This document shows, one piece after another, positions 50,772 through 58,412 of a DNA stretch of 64,000 nt. The position numbers and the translations under genes are program-made. Position 1 is the first letter of the stretch, and each line of letters begins with the position of its first letter. The stretch lies in the NCBI RefSeq assembly GCF_014287775.1, contig NZ_JACOOZ010000003.1, forward strand, positions 62,001 through 126,000, read 5' to 3'. Source of the stretch: Eubacterium_G segne (GTDB taxonomy: Bacteria; Bacillota; Clostridia; Lachnospirales; Lachnospiraceae). The notes beneath the pieces were generated by a model. It was not told the DNA's origin. It did not search any database and saw only the letters and a program-made list of their open reading frames with translations.

Positions 50772-51039
50772 AACACTCGACCTTCCTTTCAATTCTAAAT
50801 CTCGTATTTTCTGGATGTATTTCATAAATCAATTTACACCAATTTTCATCCTTAATACATTCACTCAAATACTTGTTATCAGGCGTAAAATAATATGCCT
50901 TATGACCTTCCTTTGGTGAATCCTCTGTTGTATCTTTCCATTTTGTAATAATCACCATTTCATACTTTTTATTTCCGTCATATAAAGTACCAGCTAAATG
51001 AGCTGTATATAATTTGTATTTACTCATATCAATTACCAA
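50758..51039 (-). CDS. hypothetical protein, 93 aa
   Basis: A beta-rich protein (LYTAHLAGTLYDGNKKYEMV; HKAYYFTPDNKYLSECIKD) starting probably at MSKYKLYTAHLAG, with AGGATTGGTAATTGAT before it. The start overlaps the stop of the downstream-encoded 51029 gene frame by a few bases. The family is unknown. Confidence 0.5.
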   Translation of the reverse strand: MVIDMSKYKLYTAHLAGTLYDGNKKYEMVIITKWKDTTEDSPKEGHKAYYFTPDNKYLSECIKDENWCKLIYEIHPENTRFRIERKVECYVEN

Positions 51040-51208
51040 TCCTTTCTCTCCATTTCTTAATTCTTACGGGATAATTCACATTCTCTTTGTATGTTTTTAA
51101 CTGCACTTTTGCATCTGCTCTGTCTTCACAATTACATTCAATATTCCATCCATAACCACAATTTCCTTCGATTGCGTAGCAATCTTTTGTTCTTCTCTTA
51201 TATGCCAT
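51029..51208 (-). CDS. hypothetical protein, 59 aa
   Basis: MAYKRRTKDCYAIEGNCGYG, WNIECNCEDRADAKVQLKTY and KENVNYPVRIKKWRERIGN. It has four cysteines and a basic tail, fitting a small zinc-stabilised or disulfide-free domain. It overlaps the upstream stop codon (TAATG), so it is translationally coupled. Confidence 0.55.
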   Translation of the reverse strand: MAYKRRTKDCYAIEGNCGYGWNIECNCEDRADAKVQLKTYKENVNYPVRIKKWRERIGN

Positions 51209-51369
51209 TATCGTAATCCCTCCTCTGTATATTCTGCATAACTAATATGCCATCCTTCGTCTTTATGTCTCTCTAACAACTGCTTTAATTCATCATCCGA
51301 ATATCCAGCTTTCCAACCTACAATATATCCATTCTTATCTCTTATACATAATTCCACATCTTTTTTCAT
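51208..51369 (-). CDS. hypothetical protein, 53 aa
   Basis: Start taken at MKKDVELCIRDKNGYIVGWK, with GAGGAATATTGAT before it. A small beta-alpha-beta unit (AGYSDDELKQLLERHKDEGW). It is one of several proteins of this size with a DDEL helix; the function is unknown. Confidence 0.55.
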   Translation of the reverse strand: MKKDVELCIRDKNGYIVGWKAGYSDDELKQLLERHKDEGWHISYAEYTEEGLR

Positions 51370-51370
51370 A

Positions 51371-51784
51371 TCAATATTCCTCCTCATAAAATTTAATTGT
51401 TCTTTCCTTTTCAGCTTCATATTTCGCTTTATCAGTAAACAATGTGAGATAAATATCTCCCTCTGTATATGTAAACACTGCCATCTGTTCATCTGAATAA
51501 GCATAAGAACTATATCCGTCTACCTGAACTAAATCGAATTTGCATTTCTTTGCAAACTGGTAACTTAAATCGGACATCCAATGTCCACCTAACATGTAAT
51601 TACCATTTCTATCTTCTGTCTCTTCCATGAAGTTTACATTTGCAATCCGTTTTGTATCTTCATTTAGTGAATATGCGGATAAATCTAAGTCTGCAATTTC
51701 ATATTCGCTTTCTACTTTCTTCACTCCAAGTTTTCCAATTAATTCAAAATATTCATTTCTCGGAACATATTTCATACTAATCAA
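51371..51784 (-). CDS. hypothetical protein, 137 aa
   Basis: A soluble domain (YVPRNEYFELIGKLGVKKVE; GHWMSDLSYQFAKKCKFDLV) ending in a charged helix (KYEAEKERTIKFYEEEY). It appears in the style of the neighbouring 138-residue protein, with which it shares the aromatic phrase YxYxxDE. No family is recognised. Confidence 0.55.
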   Translation of the reverse strand: MISMKYVPRNEYFELIGKLGVKKVESEYEIADLDLSAYSLNEDTKRIANVNFMEETEDRNGNYMLGGHWMSDLSYQFAKKCKFDLVQVDGYSSYAYSDEQMAVFTYTEGDIYLTLFTDKAKYEAEKERTIKFYEEEY

Positions 51785-51793
51785 CCTGCCTTT

Positions 51794-52210
51794 CTAATCT
51801 CTCCAACTTCTTGTTACTGTGTCATATAAAGCTCCGTTTGCATCCTGGTATTCATCGTCTTCTGAATATGTGAATACATAGCATTTATGACCATTAATAT
51901 TTTTTGTTTTTCTTTCACCATATAAGATTGCATATCTTTCTCTGAAACCTGCACTATCACACATTTCTCTCATTTCTTCATCTCTCTTTGGATTTCCGCA
52001 AGCTGCTTGCACACATCCGTATAACCATCCATTCAGATAATCAATATTATAACAATACTGTCTCCATGAATCTGAATCATCAGTGAATACATAGAAGCTC
52101 TCTCCATCGTCTCCTCTTGTAATCCGTGGCTTGCCAAAGTTTGCAATAAATGCCTGTAAATTGTCTTTAACAATTTCCATTTCGTTTTTTGTAAAATCAT
52201 ACATAATCAT
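51794..52210 (-). CDS. hypothetical protein, 138 aa
   Basis: A soluble protein (NEMEIVKDNLQAFIANFGKP; DSDSWRQYCYNIDYLNGWLY). ACAAGGAGGAAATGATT gives the ATG starts MIM... It has strong, phage-like codon use and a highly aromatic middle. The function is unknown. Confidence 0.55.
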   Translation of the reverse strand: MIMYDFTKNEMEIVKDNLQAFIANFGKPRITRGDDGESFYVFTDDSDSWRQYCYNIDYLNGWLYGCVQAACGNPKRDEEMREMCDSAGFRERYAILYGERKTKNINGHKCYVFTYSEDDEYQDANGALYDTVTRSWRD

Positions 52211-52230
52211 TTCCTCCTTGTAATAAAATA

Positions 52231-52260
52231 GGCAGCTAGGTATTTATTCTCCTAACTGCC
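52231..52260 (-). terminator. hairpin enclosing a recurrent motif copy
   Basis: GGCAGCTAGG (52231-52240) and CCTAACTGCC (52251-52260) pair over 10 bp with one G-U. The loop is part of an AGGAGAATA copy on the leftward strand, and TATTTTATTAC follows leftwards. It probably ends the 52283-52543 mRNA. Confidence 0.5.
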
Positions 52261-52282
52261 TTTGCGTTTGCGTTATTTTTGT

Positions 52283-52543
52283 TTAGTTACTAAATTGAAT
52301 TAATTCAAGATATTTTCTCTGTAGTTTTTCATTTGTAACTGTTCTGCCTGTCCGTGTTTCAAGTATATAATTCTTTTTATTTGATATACTTACATCAAAT
52401 AACCTGTCCCCATTATTAAAATAATAGGTTTTCCCTTGAGTTCTAACAACTTTTAATCCATATTTCAAATAGTCATTATAATTATCTGCGTCAGCTTTAT
52501 CTGTAAAATAGATTACTTTATTCTTATCTTTTACTTCATACAT
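52283..52543 (-). CDS. hypothetical protein, 86 aa
   Basis: Basic/aromatic beta-strand protein (MYEVKDKNKVIYFTDKADAD; LKVVRTQGKTYYFNNGDRLF). AAGGAGCGATGATATAA precedes the ATG. The family is unknown. Confidence 0.52.
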   Translation of the reverse strand: MYEVKDKNKVIYFTDKADADNYNDYLKYGLKVVRTQGKTYYFNNGDRLFDVSISNKKNYILETRTGRTVTNEKLQRKYLELIQFSN

Positions 52544-52577
52544 TTATATCATCGCTCCTTCCAAAGAAATCTTAGTT

Positions 52578-52742
52578 TCAATTGTCGTCTCCATCTTCGA
52601 TTAATTCTTCGCATTCAGGACAACACAAGCATTTCTCTTTTTCGTTAAATGCTAAGTCAACTATCCCAAAATTTGTGTCCCATCTATATCCACAAGCGGG
52701 ACATTCTGATGTGTTTTCATCTATTATAATTTTGTAACCCAT
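52578..52742 (-). CDS. double zinc-ribbon micro-protein, 54 aa
   Basis: MGYKIIIDENTSECPACGYR, WDTNFGIVDLAFNEKEKCLC and CPECEELIEDGDDN. CPAC and CLCCPEC form a four-cysteine ribbon with an acidic tail. GGAGGCAAAT precedes the ATG. Probably a nucleic-acid or protein adaptor. Confidence 0.62.
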   Translation of the reverse strand: MGYKIIIDENTSECPACGYRWDTNFGIVDLAFNEKEKCLCCPECEELIEDGDDN

Positions 52743-52778
52743 ATTTGCCTCCAATCTTCTAAAGAAATGCGAATTTTA

Positions 52779-52916
52779 TTACCAATTCATCACAGTACAA
52801 CATTCTTCTGTTTTTAATCCGTTTTCTTTACAAAATCCCTCTGCTTCTTCCCACGCAGTAAAAGATATAACGTTTGGTTCTTCATCTTCTGTATCATTCC
52901 ATGTTACATATACCAT
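52779..52916 (-). CDS. hypothetical peptide, 45 aa
   Basis: MVYVTWNDTEDEEPNVISFT, then AWEEAEGFCKENGLKTEECC. An acidic micro-protein with AAAGGTAGGTATAAAA before the ATG. The CC pair near the end may bind metal. Confidence 0.5.
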   Translation of the reverse strand: MVYVTWNDTEDEEPNVISFTAWEEAEGFCKENGLKTEECCTVMNW

Positions 52917-52953
52917 TTTTATACCTACCTTTCTAATCTAATGAAACACGCAT

Positions 52954-53067
52954 TTATTTAGTTATATTCTGGTAGTGTTTGCAATTCTTACACTCGCTAC
53001 ATTCACACCTAATTCCCTTATCTGCATTTATTTTGTAAATACATTCAGGTTCTTTATCTAATGGCAT
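52954..53067 (-). CDS. cysteine-rich micro-protein, 37 aa
   Basis: MPLDKEPECIYKINADKGIR followed by CECSECKNCKHYQ. Five cysteines in a short basic peptide suggest one zinc site. It overlaps the end of the 53058-53249 gene by 10 bases. GGAGGTATAAA precedes the ATG. Confidence 0.55.
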   Translation of the reverse strand: MPLDKEPECIYKINADKGIRCECSECKNCKHYQNITK

Positions 53068-53249
53068 TTTATACCTCCATTTCCCTTATTATAAGTGACT
53101 CTTGTATCAAAATGATATTCTTTTAATTTTGTTTCATCTAATTTCAATACACCGTAAGCAATCATATCGTTTAATTCATCCATTCTGATAAAACACCCGT
53201 TAGAATTGTTTTCAGATACATTAAAATCTGAAGGATACATTCTATCCAT
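53058..53249 (-). CDS. hypothetical protein, 63 aa
   Basis: A small mixed protein (DFNVSENNSNGCFIRMDELN; LDETKLKEYHFDTRVTYNKG). GGAGGTAATAATT precedes the ATG. No family is recognised. Confidence 0.5.
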   Translation of the reverse strand: MDRMYPSDFNVSENNSNGCFIRMDELNDMIAYGVLKLDETKLKEYHFDTRVTYNKGNGGIKCH

Positions 53250-53300
53250 AATTATTACCTCCTTATAAAATATCCATTTTATGATATTGTCTCCCTCCTT

Positions 53301-53624
53301 TTACTTAATAAATGCTAAAATGTTATCTTTTTTCCTGCCATATAACCGGCAAGGTGTCTCATGTGCTTCTGCATTCTTAATGTCGATTAGTTCAACAGTT
53401 TCGATCCAATGCGGATACCTTCTATTACCCTGATTATACGACACCTTTAAAGCTAAATATAAGGGTTTACCGGGCTTCCGCTCTCTTGCTTTTCTAATTC
53501 CTTCTATAACATTTTTTTCCTTTGCTTCCTGTAAAATTCTACAATGTGAATATGGAATATTTTCCACTGATTTTTCCGCCATCTGATTAATTTTTTTATA
53601 ATCTTTTAATGTTATTGTTTTCAT
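53301..53624 (-). CDS. hypothetical basic protein, 107 aa
   Basis: Start taken at MKTITLKDYKKINQMAEKSV with TAGGAGGTTTTAAA before it. A basic soluble protein (ARERKPGKPLYLALKVSYNQ). It could bind nucleic acid. The function is unknown. Confidence 0.55.
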   Translation of the reverse strand: MKTITLKDYKKINQMAEKSVENIPYSHCRILQEAKEKNVIEGIRKARERKPGKPLYLALKVSYNQGNRRYPHWIETVELIDIKNAEAHETPCRLYGRKKDNILAFIK

Positions 53625-53635
53625 TTTAAAACCTC

Positions 53636-53788
53636 CTACCATCTCAATATCTCTTCTTTCCGTTGTATCTGTATAAGTCTTTGAAAATCATTTTCACCCA
53701 TCAAACAAGCTGCTTTATGTCCCAGTTTTACAATCACAAATAACTTTCCATGTCTATAATAGCGATTAATAACTTTGATTTTATTCAT
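53636..53788 (-). CDS. hypothetical peptide, 50 aa
   Basis: MNKIKVINRYYRHGKLFVIV, KLGHKAACLMGENDFQRLIQ and a basic helix end. It overlaps the upstream stop (AATGAATAAAATC), so translation is coupled to 53781-53924. The family is unknown. Confidence 0.52.
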   Translation of the reverse strand: MNKIKVINRYYRHGKLFVIVKLGHKAACLMGENDFQRLIQIQRKEEILRW

Positions 53789-53924
53789 TTTTACCTCCTC
53801 TTAACTTTTCTATTGTTTGATTTAACTTTCCAATGCCACAAATATATTTTTTACCTTCCATAAAAATAGCATAGTGATCAGATTCTCTTTTTACTTCCAT
53901 GTTTTCATTAATGTATATATGCAT
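53781..53924 (-). CDS. hypothetical peptide, 47 aa
   Basis: MHIYINENMEVKRESDHYAI, FMEGKKYICGIGKLNQTIEK. A strand-rich basic micro-protein preceded by AAGGAGGTGGAATCAATG. It begins a run of coupled tiny genes. Confidence 0.52.
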   Translation of the reverse strand: MHIYINENMEVKRESDHYAIFMEGKKYICGIGKLNQTIEKLRGGKNE

Positions 53925-53937
53925 TGATTCCACCTCC

Positions 53938-54300
53938 TTATTTTTCCTTAACGCTTATAATTACATCATCTGTTATATTGTTTTTTGTTCCGTTGTCGTG
54001 TATTTTTAATATGTATGTTTTACCCTTTTTAAATTTTCCACTATATCCCCATGCGTTCCCATCCTCCGTATAAAAGGTATTTATTCCTTTTATTTTTCCA
54101 GCATATATGGCTTTTTCTGTGCGTTCTGTTACATATTTGTAATAATTTCCTTCTGTTTTTATGTCGCTTTGAATTGCGTAAGTTGTGTTTTGAATATTTA
54201 AAAATTTTCCAATACATAGAATTAATAAAGCAGTGGCGGCGATCATTCCTGCTGTCGCCGCCCTATTTACTAATTGATGTTTACGCTCTCTAACTGTCAT
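53938..54300 (-). CDS. membrane-anchored secreted protein, 120 aa
   Basis: Start taken at MTVRERKHQLVNRAATAGMI, with AGGAGGTAGAAA before it. A basic N-terminus leads into a membrane segment (AATAGMIAATALLILCIGKF). The extracellular part is a small beta domain (AIYAGKIKGINTFYTEDGNA; TYILKIHDNGTKNNITDD). It would face outwards; it could act in exclusion or host interaction. Confidence 0.6.
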   Translation of the reverse strand: MTVRERKHQLVNRAATAGMIAATALLILCIGKFLNIQNTTYAIQSDIKTEGNYYKYVTERTEKAIYAGKIKGINTFYTEDGNAWGYSGKFKKGKTYILKIHDNGTKNNITDDVIISVKEK

Positions 54301-54328
54301 TTTTCTACCTCCTGACTCCTGAATTTTT

Positions 54329-54529
54329 TTATAAATTATATTTATTAAGTGATAAATTTCCGTTTTTACAATATTCATTCATTAATTTAATCGCATCTAA
54401 CTCATATAATTGTGTTGTATATATGCAAGTTACTAAAAAGTTTTTTATAGTTTTTGCCGTTATGTCATTGATTAAATTATATTTTTTTAAAATTTTATCC
54501 ATCTTTTTTTCTGCTTGTATTGCATTCAT
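54329..54529 (-). CDS. hypothetical helical protein, 66 aa
   Basis: Start taken at MNAIQAEKKMDKILKKYNLI, eight bases after AAAGGAGG. Helical repeat LITAKTIKNFLVTCIY-like content suggests a small bundle. The function is unknown. Confidence 0.52.
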   Translation of the reverse strand: MNAIQAEKKMDKILKKYNLINDITAKTIKNFLVTCIYTTQLYELDAIKLMNEYCKNGNLSLNKYNL

Positions 54530-54533
54530 GTTT

Positions 54534-54749
54534 TTACCTCCTTTTATAAAATTCATTCAATGCTTCATTTATCCATATAGATTTTACCTGCTGAAATTCT
54601 GAACCGTAAATAAAGTCTAAAGCGTCACAAAATGCTTCATATTGTGCCAATTCGGTACTATCAAAAATGCTTTTTTGGAAAGAATTATATTTTGAACAAT
54701 TCAAATGCAATTCTTTAAAATATTCTTTACATTCATTTAATTTTTTCAT
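54534..54749 (-). CDS. hypothetical helical protein, 71 aa
   Basis: Start taken at MKKLNECKEYFKELHLNCSK with GGAGGTAGAAA before it. Helical, basic protein (FDSTELAQYEAFCDALDFIY). It is separated from the previous unit by a strong terminator. Confidence 0.52.
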   Translation of the reverse strand: MKKLNECKEYFKELHLNCSKYNSFQKSIFDSTELAQYEAFCDALDFIYGSEFQQVKSIWINEALNEFYKRR

Positions 54750-54768
54750 TTTTCTACCTCCAATTTTC

Positions 54769-54805
54769 AAAAAATAAAAAGCAACCTATAAAATTTATAG
54801 ATTGC
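54769..54805 (-). terminator. rho-independent terminator
   Basis: GCAACCTATAAAATTTATAG-ATTGC forms a hairpin (54781-54805), and the leftward strand continues as UUUUUAUUUUUU (54769-54780). It ends the 54837-55193 mRNA. Confidence 0.75.
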
Positions 54806-54836
54806 TTTATAAAGTGTTATTTAGTTGTTTTATTAA

Positions 54837-55193
54837 TTAAATGAAATACATTTCCCCATTGATCTCTAAAGCGATGGCATCCTGCTTTAACTCTTCCTTA
54901 AGTTCTGTACAAAGATCTATCACTTTATCGATTCCGTTTTGTAAGTCGTTCTCGTTACAATATGCGAAAACTGTTGTACTTTTTTCTTTAACTAATCCGG
55001 CTGTCGGTGACTTCCAATAGCCGAGTGTGGTCGTTGCTGTTGCTCCACCGAATAGATCAGACATTAGAGACGCTACACGGTCAACGTATGGAGTATTGTC
55101 TATTTCTTCATTAATATTGATGGTTGCCGGAACGATAACAGTTACCTTGCTGCTAAGTTTAAATAAATTCTGAAGTTTTGAGTTTTTAATCAT
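54837..55193 (-). CDS. hypothetical protein, 118 aa
   Basis: A beta-rich first half (SSKVTVIVPATININEEIDN) and LFGGATATTTLGYWKSPTAG, then a C-terminal helix (VIDLCTELKEELKQDAIALE). It has its own promoter (55219-55248) and terminator, so it is a lone transcription unit. The family is unknown; the shape recalls small phage regulators. Confidence 0.6.
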   Translation of the reverse strand: MIKNSKLQNLFKLSSKVTVIVPATININEEIDNTPYVDRVASLMSDLFGGATATTTLGYWKSPTAGLVKEKSTTVFAYCNENDLQNGIDKVIDLCTELKEELKQDAIALEINGEMYFI

Positions 55194-55218
55194 TGCTTGA
55201 TCCTCCTAAATTGTTTTT

Positions 55219-55248
55219 ATTATATAATTTTATTAGTTATTTATGCAA
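55219..55248 (-). promoter_or_regulatory. promoter of the 54837-55193 gene
   Basis: Leftward TTGCAT (55248-55243), 18-base spacer, TATAAT (55224-55219), then AGGAGGATCAAGCA-ATG a short distance on. Confidence 0.6.
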
Positions 55249-55466
55249 GCGATTTATTAGCATTTTTCAAGGGATATGACTAATTTTTATATTGATATGT
55301 TTAATCTTTGCGATCCCTTCCATACAGTCAGGATATACCAGATATAAAAACGTCTCACGTTTGTTACTTTTATAAATCGTTTGCATCTTATAATTAATAA
55401 AATTTGTTTAGTGCCATTAATTAGCTGTATTCTTATGGGGTTGTATCTTATACTCTACCCGATGGA

Positions 55467-55553
55467 CAGCTTGCCATGCCTATATTTTGATAACGGAGGT
55501 AGTTAGGCATCCTCCAAGCTATTAGGTTATCATTGTGCATAAAAGGCAAGTTG
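55467..55553 (+). ncRNA. structured RNA candidate in divergent hub
   Basis: Three nested stems are visible: CAGCTTGCC (55467-55475) with GGCAAGTTG (55545-55553), GATAAC (55489-55494) with GTTATC (55526-55531), and GGAGG (55495-55499) with CCTCC (55511-55515). The outer stem needs a G-U pair that exists only on the plus strand, so a rightward RNA is favoured. A leftward fragment IGMASCPSGRV before a stop resembles the end of TnpB copy 2, so a decayed TnpB scaffold is also possible. The 55194-55600 gap holds no gene. Confidence 0.4.
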
Positions 55554-55600
55554 TAATTGAATACCACGGCTTGACCGCTTGCCTGATATATTATTCTCTC

Positions 55601-55783
55601 TTAGTGCTGTGTTAGCTTGCCGTTTAGATACTTGTATTCAACACTGTTGATTGAGAATAAAACATAATCAATTGAGCTGTTAGAATCTGCCTCTAAAAGA
55701 GTGATACTTTTAAGAGTTGGCTCAAATCCATAGTTCTTTTTCATTTCATTTTTAACAAATTTTTTAATATCGTTTTTTGTCAT
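55601..55783 (-). CDS. hypothetical protein, 60 aa
   Basis: A small soluble protein (MTKNDIKKFVKNEMKKNYGF; FSINSVEYKYLNGKL) with AAGGAGGTCGTCACT before the ATG. It is the last leftward gene before the divergence hub. It could be a lysogeny or copy-number regulator by position; its fold is not recognised. Confidence 0.55.
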   Translation of the reverse strand: MTKNDIKKFVKNEMKKNYGFEPTLKSITLLEADSNSSIDYVLFSINSVEYKYLNGKLTQH

Positions 55784-55899
55784 AGTGACGACCTCCTTTT
55801 ATTGACACCTTGCAGCTTGTTTTTATAGAACAGCCGTTCGTTTTGGTGTGTTTCCCTTTCTTTATCTTATATAAGTATTATACTATACTTATATTGAAA

Positions 55900-55996
55900 T
55901 ATCAATACTTTTATTGATAAAATAGTATACAAAGATCAATACTTTTACCATTATATTTTTGTGCATATTGACATATTAAAAATAGTATTGTATAAT
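55900..55996 (+). promoter_or_regulatory. operator and sigma-A promoter of the HTH regulator
   Basis: TATCAATACTTTTATTGATA (55900-55919) is an imperfect palindrome; ATCAATACTTTT recurs at 55935-55946 and ATCAATATT at 55995-56003. TTGACA (55968-55973), 17-base spacer and TATAAT (55991-55996) form the rightward promoter. Repeats in this spacing fit autoregulation by the 56032-56253 protein. Confidence 0.65.
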
Positions 55997-56031
55997 CAAT
56001 ATTAATTTTATATAAGAGGAGTAAAAGCAAT

Positions 56032-56253
56032 ATGAGATATAATGGTGATATAATGGAGATCATGAAAAAGATTGAACATATTAAAATTGACGAAAATATA
56101 ACGAATAAAGATATTTCAGAAAAGACCGGAAAGAGCAAGCAAACTGTAAGCAATTTATTAAATGGGCAATCTAAAAACATAACCTTAGACACCTTAAAAA
56201 ACTTAAGCGATGCTGTGGGCTATGATCTTATTATTGATTTTAAGAAAAAATAA
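56032..56253 (+). CDS. Cro/CI-type regulator, 73 aa
   Basis: An XRE helix-turn-helix protein: ITNKDISEKTGKSKQTVSNL, then LNGQSKNITLDTLKNLSDAV. AGAGGAGTAAAAGCAAT precedes the ATG. It faces right across the hub from the leftward genes. Candidate lysogeny/replication switch for the origin region. Confidence 0.8.
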   Translation: MRYNGDIMEIMKKIEHIKIDENITNKDISEKTGKSKQTVSNLLNGQSKNITLDTLKNLSDAVGYDLIIDFKKK

Positions 56254-56337
56254 ACAAATGGATCATATAAACATGATTAGATCAGATCATAGATAAAAAT
56301 AAATTAATAATGACCTGCTGCGATTGTGAGCTAAGTT

Positions 56338-57300
56338 ATGTTAATAAGTTTATAAGCCGGCTTAAAGTTAAGCGGAAAAAATGTTAATAACTATGTTAAT
56401 AACTATGTTGTGAAAAATGTTAATAATGTTAATAACTTTTGTTGCAAATGCAACGCTTGTATATCGAACTTTATATTGATTCACTACACCCCAGATCGCC
56501 ATGGATCACCTAAAGACATTTACTTATATTACATAGTATTAAAAACTACATTTCATAGTTTTATCTTTTATAAAATCGGTAAAAATAACATAAGTACCGA
56601 TTTTTATATTTTTTTACTTAAAAACAAAGGTTTGTATTCTGGTTTTGTTTATTTTTTTGATTATGTCCGGGGGGGTGGGTTTACATTTTAAAAACCGACA
56701 CAATCCCGGAAAAATCGCTTATCTGTTCCACTCACACATAACTCAAATTTTTCATCGTCATTTTGCACAAAATTTCTACCACCAACTTCGACAACTACTT
56801 CGATAATTCCATAGTATTTTTCAAAAACTTCATATAAATACCCATTTTTTCATATTATGCAATTTGCACAAAACCTATCATAAAAATTTTGTATGTTCAG
56901 GGAATACGTAAAATTCCTTTAAAAATAAACAATTTATCGAACAACGTTAAATTTATTTCAAAAGCCAAATCAAAAATCAACAACATTTCCTCTTCTGTCT
57001 TTTAAAATTACAAATATTTAAAGCTAAAATTAGATTCAAACCATATGTTCCATCGAACCATTATGCAAAACCACTAATAATAATCACGTCCAATTATGCA
57101 AAAATTACTCCAATTTCGCATAGAGATTTTTTTAAAAACGCCACATCTATCCACAAAGCAAAAATAACCTATTTTTTCACTTTTTAACCTTAATCAATAA
57201 AATACTCACTCGATTCATAAAAATCAAAATTAGGCACCATTTTTTACGTCACAAATATATTCCTACCAAATTATCTTTGTGTATGTTTCACAAATATATT
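56338..57300. other. candidate replication origin region
   Basis: About 1.17 kb (56254-57425) with no convincing gene. Five TGTTAATAA copies lie at 56339-56347, 56382-56390, 56394-56402, 56418-56426 and 56427-56435. TTATGCAA occurs at 56855, 57061 and 57094, and TTGCACAAAA at 56763 and 56864. It is AT-rich, strand-symmetric in gene direction (transcription leaves on both sides), and lies beside replication genes on both arms. Origin function is inferred. Confidence 0.5.
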
Positions 57301-57425
57301 TTATAATTAGATTTATTTTTGTATATTATGTACAATTCCATTCACTTTGCGTAATACAACATCAAAAATAAAAGAAAAAAGAGAATAATTATATAAACAA
57401 AATAAATTTAAGGAGGTTCTTTTAA

Positions 57426-58274
57426 ATGGACTATAGTGAAACATTTACTTATGTGGACAAAAATGATAGTATTGGAATAAATGATAAGGAGGTTAATAAT
57501 TATATGGATATTTACGATTACATGTATTGGGAAGATTATAATGCTCAAATACAAGCACTTGCTGAAAAGGCTTTACCTGAAAAATGGAGTTTTGAAGATA
57601 AAGAAGACAACTCAATATTAAAAAATTATTTAAAAGACACGTTTAATAAATTACAAGATGAAGGAAAAGTTATTGAAACAGATACATATTGTGTATTTAA
57701 TACCGGATTATTTTCACATTATTATGTTCCTATTTATGTTTATGGTGAGCTAAATAAAAATACAACAGAAAATGCTGCTAGATGGTACTTTAAAGGATTT
57801 AAAGATGAATACGAATTAGGAAACATGGACATAGAAAGTGATTTTCCTGAAAGAGCAGATTATTTTTCTAATCCTGATAGATTAGTATTCAATTGGCATT
57901 ACAAAATAAATATTAATTATAAACATATTCTTGATGATTTAAATACATCTCAGCGTTTACCGGATTCAATTAAAAATAGTGACACTCCATTAGAGACATT
58001 AAGTGGAGTTATAACCAAAGCAATTCAGAAAGTAACTGCAAATTATAAATTAGCTGTTCCACATTATTATCAAAATAAAATACAGCTTCTTATTCCATTA
58101 TATTTTGGTAAAAATAAAAATCCTAGTATCGCATTAGTTTTAAATTTAATGAAAAATGGATATTATCAAGCAACTACTTGTTTATCAATGGAAATGGCAT
58201 ATATGGATGCAAGGTTAATAGCAAAACCAGAATCCAATTGGTTAATAGTTGAAAATATAATTGAAACAGAGTGA
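57426..58274 (+). CDS. DUF3825-family protein
   Basis: A 282-residue protein with the DUF3825 layout: WSFEDKEDNSILKNYLKDTF, CVFNTGLFSHYYVPIYVYGE, ARWYFKGFKDE and ADYFSNPDRLVFNWHYKINI. The family's function is not established; RNA contact has been suggested for relatives. Two strong ribosome sites exist, one before the ATG at 57426 and one (AAGGAGG at 57487) before an in-frame ATG at 57504, so a shorter form may also be made. An AGAGAATA copy (57380-57387) lies upstream. Confidence 0.68.
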   Translation: MDYSETFTYVDKNDSIGINDKEVNNYMDIYDYMYWEDYNAQIQALAEKALPEKWSFEDKEDNSILKNYLKDTFNKLQDEGKVIETDTYCVFNTGLFSHYYVPIYVYGELNKNTTENAARWYFKGFKDEYELGNMDIESDFPERADYFSNPDRLVFNWHYKININYKHILDDLNTSQRLPDSIKNSDTPLETLSGVITKAIQKVTANYKLAVPHYYQNKIQLLIPLYFGKNKNPSIALVLNLMKNGYYQATTCLSMEMAYMDARLIAKPESNWLIVENIIETE

Positions 58275-58412
58275 TAAAAGCAAATAAGTTTAAGTAAAAT
58301 AGAAAGACAGGTTGATAATTCAGTCTGTCTTTTTCTTTGCCAAAAAATATTAACAAATAGAGAATATATAAATATAAGAATAAAACTATGTAAAACAAAA
58401 GGAGAAAATCTT

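Larger units (their letters stand above)
8835..52956. repeat. recurrent 14-base palindrome GAAA-N6-TTTC in leftward intergenic DNA
   Basis: Copies (some with one end degenerate) at 8835, 9387, 11563, 12098, 13695, 17367, 20992, 22351, 22587, 24878, 26555, 26755, 27405, 29122, 41947, 43962, 44194, 47409, 47825, 48333, 48864, 52566, 52764 and 52943 (first base; each 14 bases). Spacing is constant. Most lie right after a stop codon and before the next ribosome site, often followed leftwards by CTTTGGAAG or CTTGTGGAA. None was found in the rightward arm. Confidence 0.55.
8191..58366. repeat. recurrent co-directional motif ARGAGAATA
   Basis: The motif (plus strand TATTCTC on the leftward arm) recurs between genes, almost always within 0-15 bases after a stop codon. 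Examples on the leftward strand: 8191-8198, 8548-8555, 11114-11121, 12121-12128, 14459-14466, 17345-17352, 20961-20968, 27489-27496, 33258-33265, 43251-43258, 44220-44227, 44936-44943, 55592-55599. Rightward copies: 57380-57387 and 58359-58366, plus 61383-61390. About 7 TATTCTC per strand are expected by chance in 64 kb, and some copies overlap Shine-Dalgarno sites or coding sequence. Confidence 0.5.

Noticed and set aside
56410..56691. Rightward 93-residue frame inside the hub
   Set aside because: It has no ribosome site, begins inside the TGTTAATAA repeats, has skewed composition and covers the repeat region; chance frame in AT-rich DNA.
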